45,136 nt of DNA from the NCBI GenBank assembly GCA_030612585.1, contig JAUWNP010000015.1, forward strand, positions 1 to 45,136, given 5' to 3'. The DNA comes from Anaerolineae bacterium. GTDB taxonomy: Bacteria; Chloroflexota; Anaerolineae; B4-G1. The position numbers and the translations under genes were made by a program. The first letter of the stretch is position 1, and each line of letters starts with the position of its first letter. Shown here piece by piece: positions 15,115-22,961 of this stretch. Below the pieces are notes generated by a model. The model saw only the letters and a program-made list of their open reading frames with translations, did not search any database and had not been told where the DNA came from.

Positions 15115-16611
15115 TTACCGTAACATCACTCGCGCCGGGGCACCCGCCGTATCGTCCCAATGCAGCAACTCCGGCGTGCCCTCATACCCCCATGCCAGGC
15201 GGAAAAAGGTCAGTTCCGCCCGCCCCTCGATCGGCCCTTCCTCCTCGTAAACAGGCACCCAGGCTCCCGTGTTGACGTACCATGCCTGCTCCAGCCGCTC
15301 TACGGTGGCCTGATGATCGTGGCCTAGGACGATATAGCGGACCTCATGGGCAGGTTTTAAGATTTGCTCTAACTCGCGCGCCACGCGTAGCAGGTAATTG
15401 CTCTCGAAAAGATAGGCAAAACCGCGCTGCAGCCCGCGACGCAGGAAGTAGGCCAACACCGCCGCTCCCAGGTATACAACCGTCGTCCACCCCAGGCCGC
15501 CGGTAAGGGTCAGCCCTGCAAGGCCAACGAAGGTTACAGTGATCAGAGTCATCAGCAGGGAGAGCAGCCCCTGTGTCGCTGAGGTGACCCACTCACGCCA
15601 CGAAGCGTCCACCTGCTGTTGCGCCAATGCGGCGATCTTGTACGTCACACGCGGCGGCAGAGGAACGTGACCAAACTGCCCAGGCGGCCTTTGCCCCCGT
15701 GAGCTCCGGAACGCGAAAGCCGCCGTCTTACGCGTCATGTTCCAAAAGGCCCGCAAGAAGACCCACCCTCGGGTGACCAATACCTCTATAGTCTGAAGCG
15801 GGTCCTTCTTGAAGGCCCACGCCAGATAGCGCGTAGCCGGCTTGATGTTGTCGGCGAAGGGGTGCACGTCCTCCACCTTGTTGAACAGGTAGCGCACGAA
15901 CATGCTCCCCCAGGGCAATTCGATGCGCTTGGGATCGTCGGGTAGCACCGGGTTGAGATAGTCGCGGAAGTGGTTGGCCGCTTCGTACTGGCAGCCGTGC
16001 TCGATGTAGACGCGTCCTGGTTCGTGGTAAAACCAGGGATAGAAGTGTATACGAGCCTTGAGTTCCTCGGACGTGATAGGCGGGCCACCATCAAGCATCA
16101 GCCGTTCCCGGATGTAAGCCCGTTCCACCTCTTTGACGAATCGCTCCTGTACCTGGCCCCAATGGAGTTCAATATCGTGGTTGCCCTTGGCAACGGCGAT
16201 GTGATTGCCGCGCGCAACGAACCAGCCTATCGCGGCGAAGAAGTGCTGATGCCCCTGGGCAATCTGCTTCAGTTTCCACTCCGATTCCTCGGCCGTCGTC
16301 CCCAGCCCATAGTCCCGCTCGTTGATACGCAGTTCCTTCCAGTGTTCCACCCCCCTGACGGTCCGCAGCAGCCTTCCCTCCTCTGGCAACGAGACCACCT
16401 GCAGAAAATCGAACAGGTCGCCGTTGATGACCAGCAGCCACGGGCGGTCACCGAAGCGGGGTTGTGCTTTGACCTCCTCGTGATAGCGCAGGAAGCGCGC
16501 AAAGGCACCATCGAACAGGAAATCCTCCAGGCGGGAGAACTTGCCACTCTCTGAGTCAAATCCCTCGCTCAGATGAAAATCGCTCACGATCAGTAGGTTG
16601 TGTTCTTCCAT
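15115..16611 (-). CDS. membrane-associated metallophosphoesterase
   Basis: A calcineurin-like phosphoesterase of 498 residues with a membrane insertion. Metal-ligand motifs are visible in order: SDFHLSEG near residue 10, NGDLFDF, KGNHDIELH, and VLGHDHQATVERL near the C-terminus. Two hydrophobic helices (LLSLLMTLITVTFVGLAGL and VVYLGAAVLAYFLRR) interrupt the domain before the last motif, so it is probably anchored with its active site at the membrane face. The start is ATG 16611, which has AGGAGG six bases upstream; the longer open frame to 16752 crosses a run of 11 G and has no support. The substrate is unknown. It ends 9 bases from convergent rmlA. Confidence 0.88.
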   Translation of the reverse strand: MEEHNLLIVSDFHLSEGFDSESGKFSRLEDFLFDGAFARFLRYHEEVKAQPRFGDRPWLLVINGDLFDFLQVVSLPEEGRLLRTVRGVEHWKELRINERDYGLGTTAEESEWKLKQIAQGHQHFFAAIGWFVARGNHIAVAKGNHDIELHWGQVQERFVKEVERAYIRERLMLDGGPPITSEELKARIHFYPWFYHEPGRVYIEHGCQYEAANHFRDYLNPVLPDDPKRIELPWGSMFVRYLFNKVEDVHPFADNIKPATRYLAWAFKKDPLQTIEVLVTRGWVFLRAFWNMTRKTAAFAFRSSRGQRPPGQFGHVPLPPRVTYKIAALAQQQVDASWREWVTSATQGLLSLLMTLITVTFVGLAGLTLTGGLGWTTVVYLGAAVLAYFLRRGLQRGFAYLFESNYLLRVARELEQILKPAHEVRYIVLGHDHQATVERLEQAWYVNTGAWVPVYEEEGPIEGRAELTFFRLAWGYEGTPELLHWDDTAGAPARVMLR

Positions 16612-16860
16612 CGTGCCCTCCTGGGTAAGGAGTATAGCACGGATGTGGCGCATCGCCAAGCCGACGCCAGCCACAGCGGTTGGCCGATAGCCAGTGGGGG
16701 GGGGGGCGAGAGAATGTACACATTCGCTGGCGGCGCTCAAAGCTGGTACCACTTTACAGAGCCAGGATGAACAGACCTCTATCTGGTCACCTCGAAGGTA
16801 GGCAGAGTCCTCTGTGCTAACATAAGTGAGACAACCCTGCTCCGGAAATTAGTGTACAAT
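16612..16860. other. intergenic region with an 11-G tract
   Basis: No gene is supported here. It holds an uninterrupted run of 11 G (16696-16706), which could be slippage-prone, and ends in GTACAATAGTAGGAG, a -10-like and ribosome-site-like sequence feeding the transposase remnant. Confidence 0.5.
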
Positions 16861-16884
16861 AGTAGGAGCAGAGGAGATCAGACG

Positions 16885-17007
16885 ATGACATTTCATAACG
16901 TATCAACCGACATTCCTGACCCGGAAGTTGTGCCCAAGGCCAAGAGGCGCATCCTGGAAGAGGCCGACAACTGTACGGAGTCCGGCCAGATCGGCGTTCT
17001 CGTTTTC
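16885..17007 (+). pseudogene. remnant of an IS3-family transposase orfA
   Basis: About 41 codons reading MTFHNVSTDIPDPEVVPKAK, then RRILEEADNCTESGQIG. This resembles the N-terminus of IS3-type OrfA proteins, where PDPEVV...KRRRFTAEYKLRILxEADxCTEPGxIGALLRREGLYSS is familiar to me. The FTAEYKL stretch of the helix-turn-helix is deleted and similarity ends after GQIG. The frame then continues meaninglessly to a stop at 17097. A ribosome site (GAGGAG) is still present. It marks past insertion beside the defence operon. Confidence 0.65.
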
Positions 17008-17169
17008 CATCAACCATACAACTCGTACACCAGCGCGTCAGTCTACCGGTCGGTGGCCCCGATGTGCGCCAACAGTGGGCACGGCCCTGGGCTATAGTGT
17101 GGTCGGTGTGCTCGGTGTTCACTTCCCCACTTCCAGTGGCCCTCAAATCTGCCTCAACCACCAAAAGGC

Positions 17170-17280
17170 TCACGCTGCTGCGCGTTCCAGGTTCGGCGCC
17201 AGCAGCCACTCCAAGATATCCTCGTCGCTCAAGTCGCGGGGCCAGCCATAGGCGTATCTCAATGGTGATGTGGAACGCTT
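17170..17280 (-). pseudogene. in-frame C-terminal fragment beyond the DUF499 stop codon
   Basis: Directly after the TAG stop of the ATPase (17281-17283) and in the same frame, 36 more codons stay open to a TGA at 17170-17172. They end LRYAYGWPRDLSDEDILEWL then LAPNLERAAA. The AYGWPxDLSDEDIL...LNLERA pattern looks like the extreme C-terminus of type IIG-like or PglX-like methylase proteins, as I recall them. It may be the remains of a lost downstream gene, or the true end of the ATPase behind a nonsense codon. No start codon precedes it. Confidence 0.4.
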
Positions 17281-20103
17281 CTACTCATCCAAAGCCACGT
17301 CCGCCTCGTCCAATGGCTCCAGGACTGCGTTCTGGAGCCAGTTCGGGTCAAAGCCTTCGGGCTTGTACGCCTCTACCGTGATATGGATACTCCCGGCCTG
17401 TTCCGCCAGGTTCGCCAGGGCTTTCGTCGTCGCATATACCTGCTGCCGGTTCACCCGCATATTCAGTTGGACTGTGGTTTCAAGTTGGGGAAGAGTTGGC
17501 CCCGTTCCAGGTGTTGTATCAGGTGGGATTATCTCTATCCCGGTGCTCGTATCTGGCGGCGTCAAGCCAGCGTCGTCCGGCTCTACCGGCGTTTCTGGCT
17601 CAACTGCCTCTGGCAAGACGATAATGCCCGTGCTCATATCAATCTGGGTCTCTGGCAAGGGGATGCCGATGCGCACCAGGTTGGAAGTGACATAGACCCC
17701 ACTCTGCTCCTTCAACTGGCCCAGGTCGATATCTCCGGTGCGACCGACGTAGCCAAAGATGCCCGCTGCCACTCCCTCGGCGATGGCTTTTTGCAAGACT
17801 GACGCGCTCTCCATACGCGGGAAACCCGGCACGCTATAGAAAGACTCGACGATCTGGGCCAGGCTCACGGCCAGGGGAGCATTCTGTCCGCTGCCCAGGC
17901 GCATCAGTTCCACGATCTTGTCTGCTGTGACGGTGGTGAACACCTTGGGCGGCGATACTTTCATCAGCAGTTCCATCAGTCGCTCGTGGACACCGTGGGC
18001 GGCCAATGGGCGTCCGGCCATCGTCACTTGTTCAATGTCCAGTTTGCCTTCGGCCATCACGGGCAGCCAGATGGACTGGTACAGGTCGCGGATGGAGGAT
18101 TCAAAAGCCGCCTTTTCGGTGTTCTCCCGGTCCTTGAGTTGCTGCATCTGCGACGTGGTCAGGTTGAGTTGGGCACGCTTGGTGCGAATGCGCTTGATGG
18201 CTTGCAGGTAACGGGTGGCGTGGCGCAGGTTTCCGACCTGGGCGCGCTCTGGCACGGCCAAACCCAGGCCGTTGCGGTAGCGCCGGGGTTGATCGCCGTA
18301 CTGGCTCAAGAGTTCTAGCGCCCGTTGTTTCTGTACAACCTCCCCTTGCAAGGCCAGGCCCAGCGGCAGGTAGGCCAAAAGAAAGCGGGACTCTTCGTGT
18401 GGGATAACGTCGCTGCTGGCAGGCCAGAGAATTGCACCGGCGCGACCCGCAAGCCGCGAGGTCATTTCCTCTTTGATCTTTTGCTCGATCATCTGGGGCT
18501 TGATCTGGTGCGTCGCCACGTCTTCGAGTACCTGCGTGACGTTGGGCGTGGTCTTGAAGGTGTAACGAGCGCCGTCATAGTGGAGAAAGAGACATTGCTC
18601 GCGCAGTTTCTTGAGCACGGTCTCGGCGGTGATGCTATCGAGCTTCGGGCCGACGACGGAAGCAAGCAGTTCGCTCTCGGTGACGCCGGTGGCGATAGGC
18701 TCGCCGCCTTGCTCGTCTTGCTGAAGCAGCCCCCCGAAGGAGTAGGCCAAGATAGCGGTAGCGATGCGCGTCGCCGGACAAATGCCGCTCAGGCTGGGAT
18801 GCTCGGCGGCCATGCGCTCATCAATGCGCTTGACGCGGGCGTTGGGGCCAGTAAAGTCACGCTGAATGACGGACTTAAATGGCTCTCGCTGGCCGACCTC
18901 GGTGAAAAAGGCGTGGGCGACGTCGTCATCCTCGATGGGAATGTCGCCCGGCCCCAGCAGTTCCCTGGCCCGGTTCTCGCGCTTGAGGGTGTGCAGACAG
19001 ACGGACAGGAAACGAAGCGCGCCACGGGTGCGTTGAAAGTCGGGCAAAGAGGCCCACCGCTCGGTCATAATGTCTATCAGGGCCGGGTGGAACGGGTAGG
19101 CGGTGGTGATCCGGTCCCGCAGGGCGAGACGATCATCCTCGGCAGCCAGGCGGCTGGCCTCGTCCACGGCGTGGGCCGACATCATATTGGTGATGGCAGT
19201 GGCAAATGTCTCGGCGGTGGCCCTGGCGATGGCAGCATCGGGCGACTGGGATAGCAGGCGGCGGCGGAGGACGGCCATGATCTCGTCGCCGATGACAGGC
19301 TCTCGTTTGGCGTCCACGCGGGAGGTGATGTGGTCGAGCATGTTGAGCAATGCCTCGTTGCCAAAGGCTTCCTTGACGCTGGCCTGAAGGCTGTAGACCA
19401 TGACGGCGTGCGTGGTCCGGGCCACTTCTACCGAGAGGGACTGGACAAAGTCTTGCACCAGGCGACCCAGGGTAGTGCCGCCTACCACTTGCGCCGACAC
19501 CCGCTCCAGGTACTTGAGCACTTCATCCAGGAGAAGGAGCGTGGGCTGCTGGCCCAGCATATCGGCAATGACGTCACCGGCAGGGGAAATGCGGTTCTGA
19601 TCGTGGTACGCGACCACGTCGTAGCAACCGAGTTGGGCGGCCAGTGCGCCCCACATCGTCTGCACGTGATGGCCGTTGATCTCGCGGCCCTGCACGTCGA
19701 ACTTTTCGCCATCAAAGACGGCAACACGCACAGAGCCGGGATCGGGCAGGTCAATGCCCTGGGGAAGAACGTTGAGAACAGCGCGTTCGTGGGCCGCGTG
19801 GTAGAGGGCAGCGAGGGTGTGAGACTTGCCCCCACCAAAGGGGGAGCGCAGTTGGAGAACGCGATCTCGCTTGCCGCCGGTCAGCCCGGCCAGCACATCC
19901 TCCAACAGGCGGCGCAATCCACTGGTGAGGTGGGTGGCCTCGAAAAAGTCCTGGGCCTCGCGGTAGACGCGGGGGACGTTGGGGTCACCGGCGACCAGAG
20001 CACCGAGGTCAATCGCATAAGTGGCAACGGCAGTGTCCCCGGCCTCGACGTCGGCGTGCAGGTGGACGATCTGGCTCCAGGGTTTCAGTTGATGGACGGT
20101 CAT
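17281..20103 (-). CDS. DUF499 domain ATPase (predicted anti-phage component)
   Basis: A P-loop ATPase of 940 residues. The N-terminus (LKPWSQIVHLHADVEAGD, then an ADLG-like block, and FFEATHLTSGLRRLLEDVL) and the Walker A RSPFGGGKSHTLAAL (K93) match DUF499 proteins. Walker B is TLLLLDEVLKYL (D193, E194). A long helical and winged-helix-like middle follows, then an acidic Pro-Thr-rich linker (about 835-880) and a small C-terminal domain. DUF499 proteins are known from predicted defence loci with DUF1156 methylases. The ATG overlaps the stop of the upstream nuclease gene by four bases. It probably supplies the energy-dependent, DNA-translocating or remodelling subunit of the system; that role is inferred. 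Confidence 0.87.
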   Translation of the reverse strand: MTVHQLKPWSQIVHLHADVEAGDTAVATYAIDLGALVAGDPNVPRVYREAQDFFEATHLTSGLRRLLEDVLAGLTGGKRDRVLQLRSPFGGGKSHTLAALYHAAHERAVLNVLPQGIDLPDPGSVRVAVFDGEKFDVQGREINGHHVQTMWGALAAQLGCYDVVAYHDQNRISPAGDVIADMLGQQPTLLLLDEVLKYLERVSAQVVGGTTLGRLVQDFVQSLSVEVARTTHAVMVYSLQASVKEAFGNEALLNMLDHITSRVDAKREPVIGDEIMAVLRRRLLSQSPDAAIARATAETFATAITNMMSAHAVDEASRLAAEDDRLALRDRITTAYPFHPALIDIMTERWASLPDFQRTRGALRFLSVCLHTLKRENRARELLGPGDIPIEDDDVAHAFFTEVGQREPFKSVIQRDFTGPNARVKRIDERMAAEHPSLSGICPATRIATAILAYSFGGLLQQDEQGGEPIATGVTESELLASVVGPKLDSITAETVLKKLREQCLFLHYDGARYTFKTTPNVTQVLEDVATHQIKPQMIEQKIKEEMTSRLAGRAGAILWPASSDVIPHEESRFLLAYLPLGLALQGEVVQKQRALELLSQYGDQPRRYRNGLGLAVPERAQVGNLRHATRYLQAIKRIRTKRAQLNLTTSQMQQLKDRENTEKAAFESSIRDLYQSIWLPVMAEGKLDIEQVTMAGRPLAAHGVHERLMELLMKVSPPKVFTTVTADKIVELMRLGSGQNAPLAVSLAQIVESFYSVPGFPRMESASVLQKAIAEGVAAGIFGYVGRTGDIDLGQLKEQSGVYVTSNLVRIGIPLPETQIDMSTGIIVLPEAVEPETPVEPDDAGLTPPDTSTGIEIIPPDTTPGTGPTLPQLETTVQLNMRVNRQQVYATTKALANLAEQAGSIHITVEAYKPEGFDPNWLQNAVLEPLDEADVALDE

Positions 20104-20732
20104 ACGTTCTCACCTCCGAGTAATGCTTGTCGTAGTTCGGCGACGGCGGCATCCAGGTAGCGCAACTGGCGTTCGATGAAACCGGCCAGTTGCGGGGTGT
20201 CAAAGATTTCATCCAGGTAGAGCAGTTCGACCTCGGTTCGATAGGCCCGGCATAGCAGGTCCAATACCCGGTCGTGGTCGGGGCTGCGGGCAGAGACGAC
20301 GAGGATTTTACCGGCGATAGGAAAGCCATCGAGCCGGTCAACGAGCAGAAAGGCGGGCTTGCGGCGGTTGCGGACGAACTCGGTTCTGGCTGTACCGAGG
20401 TCAAACTTGCCGGAGCGTGAGCCGCCCCAGCTTTTTAGCTCGGCCAGGTAACGATGGCCCTGGCGTTCCAACAGCATGTCGGGTTGCAAGCGCTTGCGCT
20501 TCTCCAGATGCCGGCGGATGGCCTGGTTGTCCAGTTCTGGCCCCAACTGCTTGTGCCCATCGAACAGGGCGTTGATGATGCGTTGGATGTCGGGCTTTTG
20601 CACCAGGGCCGGGCGGTCCAGCACGCGGTAGCCGCTGATGCGAAAGTATTCCTCTACGATAGGCTCGTAAAAGTTGGCATAGCCCTGAATCCAGTAGCGG
20701 AAGGCTTGAATTTGGTCGAGTGTGAATTCCAA
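20100..20732 (-). CDS. PD-(D/E)XK nuclease-like protein
   Basis: A 210-residue protein with a restriction-endonuclease-type active site: D85 in LQPDMLLER, followed 13 residues later by E98-L-K100 in YLAELKSWGG. This gives the D...ExK layout of a PD-(D/E)XK nuclease. A helical N-terminus (DQIQAFRYWIQGYANFYEPI) precedes it, and KILVVSARSPDHDRVLDLL follows. The start appears to be TTG 20732, with AGAGG about ten bases upstream. It begins 11 bases after the lectin-domain gene and overlaps the ATPase gene by four bases. By position it is the likely cutting subunit of the operon. Confidence 0.78.
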   Translation of the reverse strand: MEFTLDQIQAFRYWIQGYANFYEPIVEEYFRISGYRVLDRPALVQKPDIQRIINALFDGHKQLGPELDNQAIRRHLEKRKRLQPDMLLERQGHRYLAELKSWGGSRSGKFDLGTARTEFVRNRRKPAFLLVDRLDGFPIAGKILVVSARSPDHDRVLDLLCRAYRTEVELLYLDEIFDTPQLAGFIERQLRYLDAAVAELRQALLGGENV

Positions 20733-20743
20733 AGGTAAAGCCT

Positions 20744-22933
20744 CTAATCTGTACGCTCAACCATGATCTGCACCGTGACAAGTCCGGCGTTGTCCTCATA
20801 GGTACCGTCGTTCATAGCTAGATATAAGGGGCCATCAGTTTGAGCAGTGTGTGTACTCCATCGCCCTACTGGGAACACATGGCTATCATCCTCACCGATC
20901 TTGCCTATTAAAGCACCTATGACAGTTGTAGATAAAACTGTTCCGTCTTGCAATCCCCAAATTGTATCGCCATTGGCATCAAATACTGTGTCTGGCCCCC
21001 AATAAGTCCACATCCCGTCCACTTGTACAATGGTAACCCGATCTCCTGACTGCACAGAGATACCAGTATCCTGCCAAGGTAATTCAGCGTGCACATCGAG
21101 CAGTTTACGGTTTGTGTCCAACTTGCCACGACTCGTGATGTAAGAGTAGGCCACAGGTGGGCGAGTGTAGTCACGATCTCCCTCTTCGTAAGGATAGTGT
21201 ATGTAAGGGGTGTACCAAGCAACATACCCCATTTCGAACATTTGGATAATGCTATCAGAATAGACCCGCGCGTCTTCAAGAGGAAACCCGAGCCAACTAC
21301 TGTGACCACCGTTGTCTAAATACGATTGACCAATCCAGCCCCAGGTAGCGGCAACAACTTTTTCATAGCTATACATCACAGATGGCCACTCGGGAGGAGG
21401 GCCTTCGAATTCCATCATCAAACCATCTACCCCCAAACTTGATGTGATAGGCTGGATCAGAGATATGGGAAATCCCAGAAATTCATTTTGGCTTCCCTCA
21501 AGTTTGTTATAATGATCGAGAATAGAGCCATACAGTGCGTAGGCTTGGCCGTTGTGGGCGTAAATCTCTCCATCCTCAAATGTTTGGTGCAGTCCTATGG
21601 TTCCGACGACGGACACCACTTCTTTGGCCGGTTCGATGGGTGAGCCAAGATCAATGCCTTGCTCATCTCGCAGACGGTCTCTCTCAGCCTGGATTGTAGC
21701 ATCAACCTCAATTTCAGATGCAGGAATCACAAAGAAGTGGCGATTTCCGTCTCTACTGAACCACCAAGGCACTGCTAGGTTATCCCAGTTAATACCCGAT
21801 TCTAGGAAACGGACATACTCCTGTTTTTTAATTGCATAGACTTCTACAAGATAACGCCCAGGCGACAGTTGTTCATGCAATACGAGCGTATCAGTGAAAA
21901 ATTCACCAGGCTTGAGCGTTTTCATTTTTTCTGGAGTGCGCCAGTCACCGACTTGAGTTGTGCCGCTCCACATTGGATGTGAACTGGTATCTACTTCTCT
22001 GTCTAGATGAACCAGGGTGCCATAAAACGTAAAATCACCCGTTCCGCCTAGATTCTTCACGTACAGATCCACCTCATGATGATCCGTACGCCATATCAAC
22101 TCAGACCGTTGACTCCAGGGGGCATTACGAATCAAGATCTCTTGGCTGGCCCAGGGATGCTCCGGGTCTGACTTGGGTGCAACCTGCACGATCAACTTGG
22201 CTTGCTGAAAGGGCCGATCCGCCGCCGCCAGGATATTGTGGGGAGGGTCAAAGTTGCTCTCAATACCAGATAGTCGATTAACTTCAGAGAGTGTCAGGTG
22301 AACCAATTGCGTTCTCGATTCTTTCCCCAAATCAGTCCACAACACTCTTTCTAAAGACCCCCGTCCGGCACTATCAGATACGATAACCACGACCTGGCCA
22401 AATGTCTTCTCACCCGAATACTCGGGACGAATTTGAAGCGTGAACGTGATACCAACTCCTTCGTCGTTTAGCACATTCTGTGCGCCCAGAAGTAAGTCCG
22501 TCACTTCATAGGCGTTCTTATCTGCTGTCAAAGTGTTGAGGGCTGTGATCTCAAACTGGGGTTCAAGATAAGGTTGCAGAGCCTGGCGCAAGAACCAAGC
22601 CCAGGTGAGGGTGCCAGCAATGATAATGAGGAGCACAGCCCACTTTACAAATAGCCGAACGCACTTTCTAAGCAGCACAATGTATAGTAACGTACTCCGC
22701 TCTTTGGGTATCCGTTTCCTGAGTAAGCGGATTGTGATGTACACTGACGATTTGGGAATTTTTCTAATCACATTGTACCACCAAGCGATAGCAGCAATAA
22801 AGACAATAACCAAGGCAACAACGGCGGCTCTTGGGTCTACCTTGAGAATCAGGGCCAGAATGCCAACTACCACAGCGACCAGAAGTGGAACCCAATCGCG
22901 AACCCGTTCTTCCCAATCATTGTTCTGATGCAT
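20744..22933 (-). CDS. membrane protein with LGFP-like repeats and PA-IL/LecA-like domain
   Basis: A 729-residue protein, unusual for a restriction operon. Three hydrophobic helices lie at about residues 15-32, 36-53 and 93-115. A beta-rich region of about 300 residues without a recognised family follows (TLQIRPEYSGEKTFGQVVVI, KTLKPGEFFTDTLVLHEQLS). Two LGFP-type repeats appear near residues 485 and 548 (FLGFPIS, WLGFPLED), a motif associated with cell-wall or carbohydrate contact. The last ~105 residues (GDRVTIVQVDGMWTYWGPD, DANGD, VIGALIGKIGEDDSHVFPVG, GPLYLAMNDGTYEDNAGLV) strongly resemble the PA-IL/LecA-like galactose-binding fold. The C-terminal part is probably outside the membrane. It lies 28 bases after the methyltransferase and 11 before the nuclease. 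Confidence 0.75.
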   Translation of the reverse strand: MHQNNDWEERVRDWVPLLVAVVVGILALILKVDPRAAVVALVIVFIAAIAWWYNVIRKIPKSSVYITIRLLRKRIPKERSTLLYIVLLRKCVRLFVKWAVLLIIIAGTLTWAWFLRQALQPYLEPQFEITALNTLTADKNAYEVTDLLLGAQNVLNDEGVGITFTLQIRPEYSGEKTFGQVVVIVSDSAGRGSLERVLWTDLGKESRTQLVHLTLSEVNRLSGIESNFDPPHNILAAADRPFQQAKLIVQVAPKSDPEHPWASQEILIRNAPWSQRSELIWRTDHHEVDLYVKNLGGTGDFTFYGTLVHLDREVDTSSHPMWSGTTQVGDWRTPEKMKTLKPGEFFTDTLVLHEQLSPGRYLVEVYAIKKQEYVRFLESGINWDNLAVPWWFSRDGNRHFFVIPASEIEVDATIQAERDRLRDEQGIDLGSPIEPAKEVVSVVGTIGLHQTFEDGEIYAHNGQAYALYGSILDHYNKLEGSQNEFLGFPISLIQPITSSLGVDGLMMEFEGPPPEWPSVMYSYEKVVAATWGWIGQSYLDNGGHSSWLGFPLEDARVYSDSIIQMFEMGYVAWYTPYIHYPYEEGDRDYTRPPVAYSYITSRGKLDTNRKLLDVHAELPWQDTGISVQSGDRVTIVQVDGMWTYWGPDTVFDANGDTIWGLQDGTVLSTTVIGALIGKIGEDDSHVFPVGRWSTHTAQTDGPLYLAMNDGTYEDNAGLVTVQIMVERTD

Positions 22934-22961
22934 TTCTGATCTCCTTGATGTTTCACTTTAA

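Noticed and set aside
16696..16706. 11-G tract as a phase-variable switch
   Set aside because: It lies upstream of the best-supported start of the metallophosphoesterase (16611), outside any supported coding or promoter region.
18325..20160. Long + strand frames opposite the DUF499 ATPase
   Set aside because: The - strand carries Walker motifs and operon overlaps. The + frames read as low-complexity Gly/Val/Leu mirror sequence without ribosome sites.
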